From an uncultured Mucilaginibacter sp. (GTDB taxonomy: Bacteria > Bacteroidota > Bacteroidia > Sphingobacteriales > Sphingobacteriaceae), in assembly GCA_903864275.1 (NCBI GenBank), contig CAIPFE010000030.1, positions 32,462-96,461 of the forward strand: a stretch of 64,000 nt of DNA. The letters run 5' to 3'. Under the pieces are notes generated by a model, which was given only the letters and a program-made list of their open reading frames with translations, was not told the DNA's origin and searched no databases. The position numbers were made by a program, and so were the translations under genes. Positions 38,743 to 47,150 of the stretch are shown piece after piece; position 1 is the first letter of the stretch, and each line of letters starts with the position of its first letter.

Positions 38743-39942
38743 ATGACCAACCGGAAGCTCTTATTTTTACGTGATGTAATTATTTACACGTTCACAGCGT
38801 TCGGGGGGCCGCAGGCGCATATTGCCGTATTGCTGAGGGAATTTGTGGAAAAGCGGCGTTATGTAACAGAAAGTGAATTGCTTGAATTAAACGCTTTATC
38901 GCAGCTGTTACCGGGGCCGGCATCAACCCAAACCCTGGTGGGGATTGCCTGGAAAGTTGGTGGGCTACGATTGGCTATCATCACTTTTTTAATATGGATA
39001 CTGCCATCGGCAACCATTATGTGTATAGCGGCAGTAAGCTATAAAATGTTTGCTGACAGGTCGAAATTTGCCTCTGTGCTGCGTTTTGTACAGCCCATAG
39101 CCGTTGGAATTGTTGCTTATGCCACTTACACCTTCGCCCATAGATTTTTGAAAAGCAGGGTGAGCATGATGCTGGCCATCGGCTCATTAATTGCAACACT
39201 GATCTTGCAAAAAACCTATGCTTTCCCTATACTTATTATGATGGGCGGCATTATATCATCGGCGCTTGAAACACAGCCGTTAGAAAATGAATTGCGTGTT
39301 AAGCTGTTTTCAAACGTAAACCCCAAAAAGGTGACCTATTTTATTGGCATCTTATTGTTTTTTGCAGCATTAGGCGCTTTGGTGAATCAAACATCGCCGT
39401 TTAGTTTGCCTATACGCTTGTTCGAAAATTTTTACCGTAACGGGATATTAATATTTGGTGGCGGCCCGGTTTTGGTGCCCCTGATGTACACAGAGTTTGT
39501 GGAAGTGAAACATTATTTAACAAGACCGGAATTTCTATCGGGTTATGCACTTCAACAAGCTTTACCAGGGCCAACGTTTTCTTTTACCTCGTTTTTGGGT
39601 GGCATAACTATGGCAAATAAAGGCGGCGGACTTTGGGGACAGGTTACCGGCAGTATAGTCGCGGTGATAGGCATAAATGCGCCCGGTCTTATCCTTATCC
39701 TGTTTATAGTTCCGTTTTGGAATGATCTTAAAAAAATAACCCGTATCAAAAACTCGTTGAGCGGTATAAACGCGGTTGCCGTCGGTTTTATGGCCACAGC
39801 CTTAATTTTATTGACAAGGCCTTTTGGACTGAACTGGCTGGCTTATTTAATAATGGCGGTGACATTTTTGCTGTTATATTTTACAAAAATTAAAACGCCG
39901 GTGATTATTGTTATTGGGGTGGTATTAGGGTTGGTGTTTTAG
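38743..39942 (+). CDS. chrA: Chromate transporter (ChrA family, two-domain)
   Basis: 399-residue polytopic membrane protein with two homologous CHR domains. The first has FGGPQAHIAVLLREFV and LSQLLPGPASTQ near the N terminus; the second has FGGGPVLVPLMYTEFV and LQQALPGPTFSFTSF around residues 245-290. This is the long-chain ChrA architecture. Some Bacteroidota members are annotated only as putative chromate/sulfate-related efflux, so the substrate is inferred. The stop TAG touches the palindrome at 39942. Confidence 0.9.
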   Translation: MTNRKLLFLRDVIIYTFTAFGGPQAHIAVLLREFVEKRRYVTESELLELNALSQLLPGPASTQTLVGIAWKVGGLRLAIITFLIWILPSATIMCIAAVSYKMFADRSKFASVLRFVQPIAVGIVAYATYTFAHRFLKSRVSMMLAIGSLIATLILQKTYAFPILIMMGGIISSALETQPLENELRVKLFSNVNPKKVTYFIGILLFFAALGALVNQTSPFSLPIRLFENFYRNGILIFGGGPVLVPLMYTEFVEVKHYLTRPEFLSGYALQQALPGPTFSFTSFLGGITMANKGGGLWGQVTGSIVAVIGINAPGLILILFIVPFWNDLKKITRIKNSLSGINAVAVGFMATALILLTRPFGLNWLAYLIMAVTFLLLYFTKIKTPVIIVIGVVLGLVF

Positions 39943-40015
39943 CCCCCCGGCCCCCTAAAGGGGGAGTCTTTGAATAGCGGCTTATTATTTCTCCCCCTTT
40001 AGGGGGCCGGGGGGC
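39942..40015. terminator. Perfect palindromic element between chrA and dnaB, bidirectional terminator candidate
   Basis: Arms 39943-39966 and 39991-40014 are perfectly complementary over 24 bp (CCCCCCGGCCCCCTAAAGGG and so on), extendable by one G-C pair, around a 24-nt loop. The TAG stop of chrA (39940-39942) and the TAG stop of dnaB (minus strand, 40018-40016) flank it directly. Confidence 0.85.
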
Positions 40016-41575
40016 CTAAAATGGCTGCTCATCATCCATATCATCCATCCGTGATGGCCTGATTATAAAGTTGCTTGGTTTCTCAAAATCCTGCGAAGGG
40101 GCTAAACCTGCAAAGGCATTGCCGGGTGCAAAAGAGCTATTCATTCCCTGGTCAAGGTCGGTGAATTTAACGTATTTACCCACAAATTTTAATCGTACAC
40201 GGCCAGTTTCACCGTTACGGTGCTTGGCGATAATGATCTCGCCTACGCCCTGGGTTGGGTTGTTATCTTCATCAACTTCCAGCCCGTAATACTCTGGACG
40301 GTAAAGGAACAATACCATATCCGCATCCTGCTCAATGGAGCCTGATTCACGCAAATCCGACAGCATCGGCCGCTTTGAACCGCCGGGACGGTTTTCAACT
40401 GCCCGGCTTAATTGCGATAGCGCTATCACCGGTACATTCAATTCTTTTGCTACCGATTTTAAGGCCCTCGATATGCTGCCTATTTCCTGCTCACGGTTAC
40501 CGCTGCCTTTACCATCGCCGCCTTTGCCCTGCATCAATTGCAGATAGTCGATGATGATCAGTTGTACATCGTATTGCGACTTTAAGCGGCGGCACTTTGC
40601 CCTGAATTCAAAAATATTAAGTGCCGGCGTATCATCAAGGATCAGCGGGGCTTGTTCAAGGCGGCCAATTTTCGAGTGGATCTGCGCCCATTCCCATTCT
40701 TCAAGGTTACCCTTACGGATTTTTTCCTGTTCAATTTCAGTTTCCCCTGAAATTAAACGGTTAACCAATTGAACAGATGACATTTCGAGCGAAAACACTA
40801 CAACCGGCTTGTTAAAATCAACCGCAGCATTTCGGGCGCAGCTTAATACAAACGCCGTTTTACCCATCGCAGGGCGGGCGGCGATAATTACCAGGTCGGA
40901 TTTTTGCCAGCCTGAAGTTATCCGGTCAAGGTCTGTAAATCCTGATGCCACGCCGGTCAATCCGTCTTTTTTGTCTTTCAACGCCTCAATTTCCTTCAAA
41001 GTTTCATGCATCAGGTCATCCATTTTGCGCGAATCGCGGCGCAAGTTATTTTGCGCGATCTCGAAAAGATTTTTTTCAGCCCGGTCTAAAAGATCAAGTA
41101 CGTCGGTGGTATCTTCATAGGCGCTTTGTATAACGTCTGTGGATATCCTGATCAGTTCGCGCTGTATAAATTTTTGGATAATGATGCGCGAGTGGAACTC
41201 GATATTGGCAGCCGAAGCCACACGATTGGTAAGTTCGGTAATATAATATGCCCCGCCGATCATTTCCAGCTCACCCTGCTGGCGCAACTGCGCGGTTACT
41301 GTAAGTATATCAACCGGGGATGATTTTTCGAACAGGTGCCTGATGGCGTAAAATATTTTCTGGTGGTTGTCTTTATAAAAAACCTCGGGCATTAAAATGT
41401 CAATAACAGACGACAATGCATCTTTTTCGAGCATTAAAGCTCCTAAAACAGCTTCTTCCAGGTCAATTGCCTGGGGTGGAAGCTTGCCCAACCCGCTATA
41501 AGGCGTAGGGTTAGTTATTCTACTTTTCCGGTCCGTATTAGTCGGTTTGTTTTGGTTTTCGTTCTCAAAAATCAT
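40016..41575 (-). CDS. dnaB: Replicative DNA helicase DnaB
   Basis: 519 residues from the ATG at 41575. The ORF extends upstream to 41647, but that stretch (many hydrophobics, two Cys) is untypical, and a TATTTTTG promoter box lies between the two starts. The N-terminal DnaB_N helical domain (about 35-140, LPPQAIDLEEAVLGAL) is followed by a linker helix and a RecA-like motor with Walker A ARPAMGKTAF (about 230), Walker B LIIIDYLQLM, SQLSRAVENR and DLRESGSIEQDAD. It is the hexameric helicase of the replication fork. Divergent from rlmB. Confidence 0.97.
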   Translation of the reverse strand: MIFENENQNKPTNTDRKSRITNPTPYSGLGKLPPQAIDLEEAVLGALMLEKDALSSVIDILMPEVFYKDNHQKIFYAIRHLFEKSSPVDILTVTAQLRQQGELEMIGGAYYITELTNRVASAANIEFHSRIIIQKFIQRELIRISTDVIQSAYEDTTDVLDLLDRAEKNLFEIAQNNLRRDSRKMDDLMHETLKEIEALKDKKDGLTGVASGFTDLDRITSGWQKSDLVIIAARPAMGKTAFVLSCARNAAVDFNKPVVVFSLEMSSVQLVNRLISGETEIEQEKIRKGNLEEWEWAQIHSKIGRLEQAPLILDDTPALNIFEFRAKCRRLKSQYDVQLIIIDYLQLMQGKGGDGKGSGNREQEIGSISRALKSVAKELNVPVIALSQLSRAVENRPGGSKRPMLSDLRESGSIEQDADMVLFLYRPEYYGLEVDEDNNPTQGVGEIIIAKHRNGETGRVRLKFVGKYVKFTDLDQGMNSSFAPGNAFAGLAPSQDFEKPSNFIIRPSRMDDMDDEQPF

Positions 41576-41582
41576 GGGACAA

Positions 41583-41590
41583 CAAAAATA
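41583..41590 (-). promoter_or_regulatory. -7 box TATTTTTG before dnaB
   Basis: A TAnnTTTG match on the minus strand, leaving only 7 nt before the dnaB ATG at 41575, which would give a leaderless or near-leaderless transcript. It argues against the longer upstream start. Confidence 0.4.
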
Positions 41591-41839
41591 TATAAAAGAT
41601 GTTTGGGATTGCATGAGATTAACTAACATTCGAATTTTTAATTGCAAAAAATCGTTAAAAGAATCTGAAATTTCGATAGTTACACTTAACAGCCTGTGTT
41701 AGTAAATTGTTAGTAACTTTAAATTGCTATTGAACATCAGCTGTTTAAGGCAATGTGGATAAAGATTCAAATTGTTAACTATTTTTAAAAAACCGAAATA
41801 GCGCTTTGGTTCAATAAGTGCCAAATCAATTAATATGGC

Positions 41840-41847
41840 TACTTTTG
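41840..41847 (+). promoter_or_regulatory. -7 box TACTTTTG before rlmB
   Basis: A TAnnTTTG match 21 nt upstream of the ATG at 41869. Transcription starting a few bases downstream would exclude the GTG at 41818 as start codon. Confidence 0.45.
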
Positions 41848-41868
41848 CACGCTAATAATATATTAAAA

Positions 41869-42642
41869 ATGACTTATAATTCCAGGCCGGCCCGCGAAAG
41901 CAATCAAATGGTGTTTGGCATTCGCGCGGTTGTTGAAGCCATCCGCTCGGGCAAAGAAATTGAGGCTTTGTACCTGCAAAGAGGCATCGGCGGCGCCTTG
42001 CTTAATGAGTTAAAAGAACTTTTGACTGAATATCAAATAACTGCCCAGCAGGTACCCGTTGAAAAGCTGAACCGCCTCACCCAAAAAAACCACCAGGGGG
42101 TGGTCGCATTCATCTCGCCGATCACTTATCAAAAAATTGAGAGCATCATCCCGCAGCTTTTTGAAAACGGCCAGGTTCCGCTGATATTAGTTTTGGATGC
42201 TATTACAGATGTACGCAACATGGGCGCCATTGCCCGCACTGCCGAATGTGCCGGCGTACATGCCATAGTAATCCCCGCCAAAGGATCGGCGCAAATAAAT
42301 CCCGATGCCATCAAAACATCAGCGGGCGCATTATACAAAATACCCGTTTGCAGGCATGATAATTTTATCCAAACAGTTAAATTTCTGCAGGAGTCAGGAC
42401 TGCAATTAGTTTGCTGCACCGAAAAAACCAAAGACGATATTTATACGCCCGATTATACGGCCCCAACCGCCATCATCATGGGCTCGGAAGAGGATGGTGT
42501 ACGCAATGAATTGATCCGCATGGCCGACTATTTAGCCAAAATACCGATGTATGGGGAAATTGAATCGCTGAATGTTTCGGTGGCTACCGGGGTCATATTG
42601 TATGAGGCGATCAGGCAAAGACTCCAGCCCCCAACCCCCTAA
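41869..42642 (+). CDS. rlmB: 23S rRNA (guanosine-2'-O)-methyltransferase, RlmB/TrmH family
   Basis: 257 residues from the ATG at 41869. The N-terminal L30e-like substrate domain (about 1-75, QMVFGIRAVVEAI) is joined to a SpoU/TrmH knotted methyltransferase domain with motif 1 NMGAIARTAECAG, motif 2 IIMGSEEDGV and motif 3 SLNVSVATGVILYEA. RlmB methylates G2251 of 23S rRNA (E. coli numbering); TrmH-family specificity is inferred. The last residues (LQPPTP) and the stop codon are encoded by a CCCCCAACCCCCTAAAGG repeat, so the C-terminal tail is probably repeat-derived. Confidence 0.93.
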   Translation: MTYNSRPARESNQMVFGIRAVVEAIRSGKEIEALYLQRGIGGALLNELKELLTEYQITAQQVPVEKLNRLTQKNHQGVVAFISPITYQKIESIIPQLFENGQVPLILVLDAITDVRNMGAIARTAECAGVHAIVIPAKGSAQINPDAIKTSAGALYKIPVCRHDNFIQTVKFLQESGLQLVCCTEKTKDDIYTPDYTAPTAIIMGSEEDGVRNELIRMADYLAKIPMYGEIESLNVSVATGVILYEAIRQRLQPPTP

Positions 42643-42747
42643 AGGGGGCTTTTTGATTAGCAAATTTGACCCCACAACCCCCTAAAGGGGGCTTTTGAAT
42701 TGCAAATTGGCTTTTTTCTGCTCCTCATTTAGGGGGTCGGGGGGCTA
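42626..42747. repeat. CCCCCTAAAGGGGG palindrome cluster between rlmB and manC
   Basis: Two consecutive left-type units (AACCCCCTAAAGGGGGCTTTT at 42632 and 42675) and one right-type unit (CTCCTCATTTAGGGGGTCGG, 42721-42746). The first unit overlaps the rlmB 3' end; the last touches the manC stop (TAG on the minus strand, 42747-42745). The genes are convergent, so this may also terminate both. Confidence 0.8.
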
Positions 42748-43830
42748 TATATACTTCGCCCCAAACTGCTGCTTCACATCGGCTACTATCTTTTTTACGT
42801 TTTGTTCCTGGTCGCGGGGGCATATCAGCAGGGTGTCATTTGCTTCAACCACAATGAAATCGTGCAGGCCTTGTAATATCACCAGTTTTTCGCCGGGCAC
42901 ATTTACCATACAATCGGATGAATCGTACATGATCACTTTCTCCGATGGGATAACCACGTTGCCCACGTAGTCTTTGTCGGCAAGCTCGTAAATAGACGCC
43001 CAGGTACCCAGGTCCGACCAGCCGAATTCCGATGGAAGCACATAAACATTATCGGCTTTTTCCATTATTCCGTAGTCGATAGAAATATTTGTGCATTGCA
43101 TGTACGATTTATGCAGGTGGAGTTTTTCGTCGTCGGTGTTGTAAACAGGCCGCGCTTCGGCAAAAATTTCGTGCATATCCGGCAAATACTGGCTAAAAGC
43201 ATTGACTATCGCTTTTGCCGACCATACAAATATCCCTGCATTCCATAAAAAATCGCCGCTTTGAATAAAAGTTTTTGCGATTTCGAGCGTCGGCTTTTCG
43301 GTAAATGTTTTTACTTTATGAAATTCATTGTTCAGGCTATGATTGGTATATTGAATATAACCGTAACCCGTATCCGGTCTTGATGGCTTAATACCCAGCG
43401 TAATAAGACATTGATGTTTTGTGGCAACTTCCAGTGATTTTTCAATTGCGCTTACAAAAGCGGGCTCATCAAGTATCAAATGGTCTGACGGCGCAACAAC
43501 AATCGCTGCGTCCGGGTTAAGGCTTTCAATTTTAAATGAACCATACGCTATGCAAGGGGCCGTATTGCGCATTACCGGTTCAGTTAGTATCTGGTCGTCG
43601 GCCATATCCGGCAACTGTTTTTTTACCAAACTTGTATATATGTCGTTAGTAACAACATAGATATTTTCTTTAGGGCATATTTTTAAAAAACGGTCGTAGG
43701 TGTTTTGAATCAACGTCTTCCCTGTGCCCAGTATATCTATAAACTGTTTTGGATGTGAGGTCCTGCTGATTGGCCAGAAACGGCTTCCGATACCGCCTGC
43801 CATAATAATGGCATAGTAGTTTTTATTCAT
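42745..43830 (-). CDS. manC: Mannose-1-phosphate guanylyltransferase
   Basis: 361 residues from the ATG at 43830 (an in-frame ATG at 43842 would add MFEH). The nucleotidyltransferase signature is at residues 9-30 (IMAGGIGSRFWPISRTSHPKQF is split by the usual residues G12, G14, R16, K28), with APSDHLI and FTEKPTLE further on, typical of the GTP-dependent GMP family without the isomerase domain. It makes GDP-mannose for polysaccharide, lipopolysaccharide or glycosylation pathways. Confidence 0.93.
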   Translation of the reverse strand: MNKNYYAIIMAGGIGSRFWPISRTSHPKQFIDILGTGKTLIQNTYDRFLKICPKENIYVVTNDIYTSLVKKQLPDMADDQILTEPVMRNTAPCIAYGSFKIESLNPDAAIVVAPSDHLILDEPAFVSAIEKSLEVATKHQCLITLGIKPSRPDTGYGYIQYTNHSLNNEFHKVKTFTEKPTLEIAKTFIQSGDFLWNAGIFVWSAKAIVNAFSQYLPDMHEIFAEARPVYNTDDEKLHLHKSYMQCTNISIDYGIMEKADNVYVLPSEFGWSDLGTWASIYELADKDYVGNVVIPSEKVIMYDSSDCMVNVPGEKLVILQGLHDFIVVEANDTLLICPRDQEQNVKKIVADVKQQFGAKYI

Positions 43831-44157
43831 GTGTTCAAACAAGCTTTAATTTGGTATTTGCCCGGCAAAATTGTACATTAATTTGTAAATTAAGCATTAA
43901 ATAAAACTAAATTAATCATAGCCCGTTATACCGTTGTTTAAATGAATAAATAAACAAATTGTTTTTCATTAATTCAATTGTTTTTTCGTGGCAATGAAGC
44001 TATCGCAGGCCTTTTAATTATTTTCTTATTTTTTCTGCATATAAGCATGATAGTCTCATTGAATAATCATTTTTTTTAAAATTTTAATGAAAATCCATCG
44101 TTTATTGATAAAAATTTGTTACTTTAAACTTTTAAAACATTCAAGGATAAGTAAATA
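43831..44157. other. 327-bp AT-rich divergent intergenic region (manC / recQ)
   Basis: Strongly AT-rich DNA between divergent manC and recQ. It should contain both promoters, but no box matching TAnnTTTG with sensible spacing was convincing. It contains no hairpin of the kind found in most other gaps and no small ORF worth calling. Confidence 0.6.
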
Positions 44158-46353
44158 ATGATAGAAACTAAGAAGTCACTTTTTGATAACCTCCAGAATT
44201 TTTTTGGGTTCGATAATTTTAAAGGTGAGCAGGAAGCGATTATAACAAACATACTGGCGGGAAACGATACATTTGTGATTATGCCCACCGGTGGCGGCAA
44301 GTCCATGTGTTACCAGTTGCCTGCTTTAATGAGTGAAGGTACAGCGATTGTAATTTCCCCGTTGATCGCTCTGATGAAAAACCAGGTAGACCAGTTAAGG
44401 GCCTTTGGAGGATCGGACAGCATTGCGCATTTTTTAAATTCGTCACTCACAAAATCAGATATCGGAAGAGTAAAGGAAGATGTTTTGGCGGGTAAAACCA
44501 AGCTGCTTTATGTAGCGCCTGAATCACTGACCAAACAAGAGAATATTGATTTCCTCCGCCTGAACAATGTATCGTTCGTCGCGGTTGATGAGGCCCATTG
44601 TATATCGGAGTGGGGGCATGATTTCCGGCCCGAATACCGCAAGATCAGGCAGGTGATCAGCAATATCGGCGATAACATACCCATCATTGCTTTAACAGCC
44701 ACAGCTACCCCAAAAGTTCAGCAGGATATTCAAAAAAACCTGCAAATGAACAACGCTACCATCTATAAATCGTCGTTCAACCGGTCGAACCTTTTTTACG
44801 AGGTACGCGCCAAACGTAACGTGATAAAAGAGATCGTAAAATTTGTAAAGCAAAACACGGGTAAATCAGGGATCATCTATTGCCTCAGCCGTAAAAAGGT
44901 GGAGGAAGTTGCAGAAGCGCTTAACCTTAATGGCGTTAAAGCCCTGCCATATCACGCTGGTTTGGACCCCAAAGTACGCGCCGATACGCAAGATAAGTTC
45001 CTGATGGAGGATGTGGACGTAATTGTCGCCACAATTGCCTTCGGTATGGGTATTGACAAGCCCGATGTGCGTTATGTGATCCATCATGACGTGCCAAAAA
45101 GCATGGAAGGCTATTACCAGGAAACCGGTCGCTCGGGCCGCGATGGCGGTGAGGGTGTATGCGTAGCTTTCTACTCGGAAAAGGATATCGACAAACTGCA
45201 GAAATTCATGAAGGATAAACCGGTAGCGGAACGCGAGATCGGTACCCAGATATTGAAAGAAGTGATTGACTATGCCGAATCAGCTGTATGCAGACGTAAA
45301 CAGCTGCTGCATTACTTTGGCGAGAATTTTAACGAAGCAGGTTGCAACAACATGTGCGACAATTGCTGCGGGCATAAAGAACATTTTGACGGTGAGTTGC
45401 ATTTGCATAAGGCCTTAAGCCTTATTAAAGAGATCGGCGAGAAATTTGATGACCATCATATCATAAGCATACTGATGGGAGAAGAGAATGCCCAGATAAA
45501 GAACTATGAGCATGACCTGCTTGATTATTATGGGTCGGGTAAGGAAGATGGCCTTAATTTGTGGAACTCGTTGATGAGGCAGGCTTTGTTGAATAATTTT
45601 TTATCGAAAGATATTGACCAGTATGGCTTGTTAAGGCTGACAAAAACAGGGAACTCATTTATTGAAAACCCGTATAGCATCCGCTTTGTATTGAACAAAC
45701 CCATTGAGGCGACTGATGATGATGAGGGTGAAGATGGGCCAAGGCAGGGCGGCGGGGCTTTAGATACCGAATTACTGCAGATGCTGAAGGATTTGCGTAA
45801 AAAGCTGGCCAAACAAAAAGGGTTGCCGCCGTTCGTAATATTCCAGGATCCTTCTTTAGAGGAAATGTGCACCCATTATCCCATCACTACCGACGAACTG
45901 AAGCAAATTTCTGGCGTAGGGGCAGGGAAAGCGCTTAAGTTTGGTAAACCATTTACCGACCTGATAGAGAAATACGTCGAAGAAAACGAAATTGACCGAC
46001 CGGTTGATATGGTGATCAAAAGCGCAGCAAATAAATCGGCGCTGAAAGTTTTCATCATCCAAAATATCGACCGTCATTTAAACCTCGATGACATTGCCAA
46101 TTCAAAAGGGCTGACGTATGAAGAAGTATTGAAGGAAGTGGACACCATTGTTAATTCGGGCACCAAGCTAAACCTCAATTATTATATCGACGAAATTATT
46201 GATGAAGATAAGCAGGAAGAAATATTTGATTATTTCCGCACCGCGGAAGCAGATTCGATAGATGACGCCCTGGCTGAATTAGGCAACGACGAATACACAC
46301 GCGAAGAAGTACAATTGATGCGGATAAAATTTTTGTCGGAAATGGGGAATTAA
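44158..46353 (+). CDS. recQ: ATP-dependent DNA helicase RecQ
   Basis: 731 residues. The superfamily 2 helicase core has Walker A PTGGGKS (G45-S49), DEAH at 144-147 in AVDEAHCISEWGHDFRPEY, SGIIYCLSRKKVEE, and GRSGRDG motif VI. The RQC region has the zinc-binding cysteines (CRRKQLLHYFG, then C-N-N-M-C-D-N-C near 395-403) and a winged helix. An HRDC domain follows (about 530-605), then a C-terminal helix-turn-helix-like extension common in Bacteroidota RecQ (FIIQNIDRHLNLDDIANSKG). It unwinds recombination and fork intermediates. Confidence 0.96.
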   Translation: MIETKKSLFDNLQNFFGFDNFKGEQEAIITNILAGNDTFVIMPTGGGKSMCYQLPALMSEGTAIVISPLIALMKNQVDQLRAFGGSDSIAHFLNSSLTKSDIGRVKEDVLAGKTKLLYVAPESLTKQENIDFLRLNNVSFVAVDEAHCISEWGHDFRPEYRKIRQVISNIGDNIPIIALTATATPKVQQDIQKNLQMNNATIYKSSFNRSNLFYEVRAKRNVIKEIVKFVKQNTGKSGIIYCLSRKKVEEVAEALNLNGVKALPYHAGLDPKVRADTQDKFLMEDVDVIVATIAFGMGIDKPDVRYVIHHDVPKSMEGYYQETGRSGRDGGEGVCVAFYSEKDIDKLQKFMKDKPVAEREIGTQILKEVIDYAESAVCRRKQLLHYFGENFNEAGCNNMCDNCCGHKEHFDGELHLHKALSLIKEIGEKFDDHHIISILMGEENAQIKNYEHDLLDYYGSGKEDGLNLWNSLMRQALLNNFLSKDIDQYGLLRLTKTGNSFIENPYSIRFVLNKPIEATDDDEGEDGPRQGGGALDTELLQMLKDLRKKLAKQKGLPPFVIFQDPSLEEMCTHYPITTDELKQISGVGAGKALKFGKPFTDLIEKYVEENEIDRPVDMVIKSAANKSALKVFIIQNIDRHLNLDDIANSKGLTYEEVLKEVDTIVNSGTKLNLNYYIDEIIDEDKQEEIFDYFRTAEADSIDDALAELGNDEYTREEVQLMRIKFLSEMGN

Positions 46354-46392
46354 GCAGAAAGCTAAAAGCATAAGGCTGAAAGCAATAGCAAA

Positions 46393-46423
46393 AAAGAGTG
46401 GGTACGATTTGTACTCACCCTTT
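46393..46423. terminator. Bidirectional hairpin between recQ and CBM6 gene
   Basis: AAAGAGTGGGTAC (46393-46405) pairs with GTACTCACCCTTT (46411-46423) with two mismatches and a 5-nt loop, followed by TCTT. The genes converge here. Degenerate AAAGC repeats (about 46355-46390) lie between the recQ stop and the hairpin. Confidence 0.65.
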
Positions 46424-46427
46424 CTTG

Positions 46428-47081
46428 TCATTTAAACTCCAGGTAATCAAAATTCATGTTTCCATTGGCCACCACACGCAATGTAAGTGTGTGCGTACCC
46501 TTCTTTAGGTTTATGGTGGTCAATGAGTCCGCTTTATTCCAATGGTGCCACTGGCGCCATGCAACGGTATCTCGGTCATCATGTGTTGATGTTACTTTTA
46601 ATGCCCCGGTAATGGCCTTTCCATCTAAATCAAGTGAAATTGCGCCATCGCCGTTGGCGGTGTACATTAAACCTACCTGGTAATTCCGGGATTCATTTAT
46701 TTTGACGGTATAGTTTATCCATTCGCCGGGCTTTGTCCATCCCACATATAACTGATCCATATCCCTGGGCACTTTATTGTAGGGGTTGTTATCAATATCG
46801 TGTGATTTGGTGTACGAAATATCAACCCCTTCCGTCATCCTGAACTCATTTAAAAAAATGCCGTTTGCCGGGTTAAGCTTACCGCTGCCATTATTAATAC
46901 TGTCCGAGTCGTGGTAGGCAATGCCCTCGCCACCTTCGTTATAATATTCACATTCAATCCTTCCGGGGATTTGCTGTATCTTATTTTGCCAGGGCCTGCC
47001 CGCATTCATGGTTTTAAAAATAGAGGTGCAAGAGATGAGCCCGATAAGGAGGAAAGCAAGGGCATATATTTTCTTTCTCAT
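46428..47081 (-). CDS. Lipoprotein with carbohydrate-binding module (CBM6-like)
   Basis: 217 residues. The signal peptide ends in a lipobox (LISC, C18), so the mature protein should be anchored in a membrane. The rest is a single beta-sandwich resembling CBM6/CBM35: GRIECEYYNEGGEGIAYHDS at the start, VGWTKPGEWINYTV with the aromatic binding residues in the middle, and GTHTLTLRV...GNMNFDYLEFK at the end. It probably binds a surface or environmental glycan. No catalytic domain. It lies downstream of the OmpA/PD40 gene, from which a repeat hairpin separates it. Confidence 0.85.
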   Translation of the reverse strand: MRKKIYALAFLLIGLISCTSIFKTMNAGRPWQNKIQQIPGRIECEYYNEGGEGIAYHDSDSINNGSGKLNPANGIFLNEFRMTEGVDISYTKSHDIDNNPYNKVPRDMDQLYVGWTKPGEWINYTVKINESRNYQVGLMYTANGDGAISLDLDGKAITGALKVTSTHDDRDTVAWRQWHHWNKADSLTTINLKKGTHTLTLRVVANGNMNFDYLEFK

Positions 47082-47140
47082 AGGCGAAAGGTAAACGGTT
47101 TTTTTACATTTTCCAACCTTTTGCCTTTGACCTTTCGCCT
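47082..47140. repeat. AGGCGAAAGGT inverted repeat
   Basis: AGGCGAAAGGT (47082-47092) is complementary to ACCTTTCGCCT (47130-47140); the right side shows a 7-nt period (GCCTTTG, ACCTTTC, GCCTTTC). The left arm abuts the start codon of the CBM6 gene on the minus strand; the right arm is 10 bp from the OmpA-family stop. Confidence 0.7.
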
Positions 47141-47150
47141 TTCACCTCAT

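Noticed and set aside
38743..39942. Sulfate or other anion transporter instead of chromate transporter
   Set aside because: Both CHR-domain hallmark segments (FGGPQAH / LLPGPAST and the second copy) are present; only the substrate remains inferred.
41575..41647. Longer DnaB start at 41647
   Set aside because: The added residues are unlike DnaB N termini and a TAnnTTTG box lies between the two candidate starts.
41818..41868. GTG start of rlmB at 41818
   Set aside because: A probable -7 box (41840-41847) lies inside the extension and family homology begins after the ATG at 41869.
43831..44157. Small RNA or riboswitch between manC and recQ
   Set aside because: The region is AT-rich without stable stem-loops or recognisable riboswitch core; nothing supports a call.
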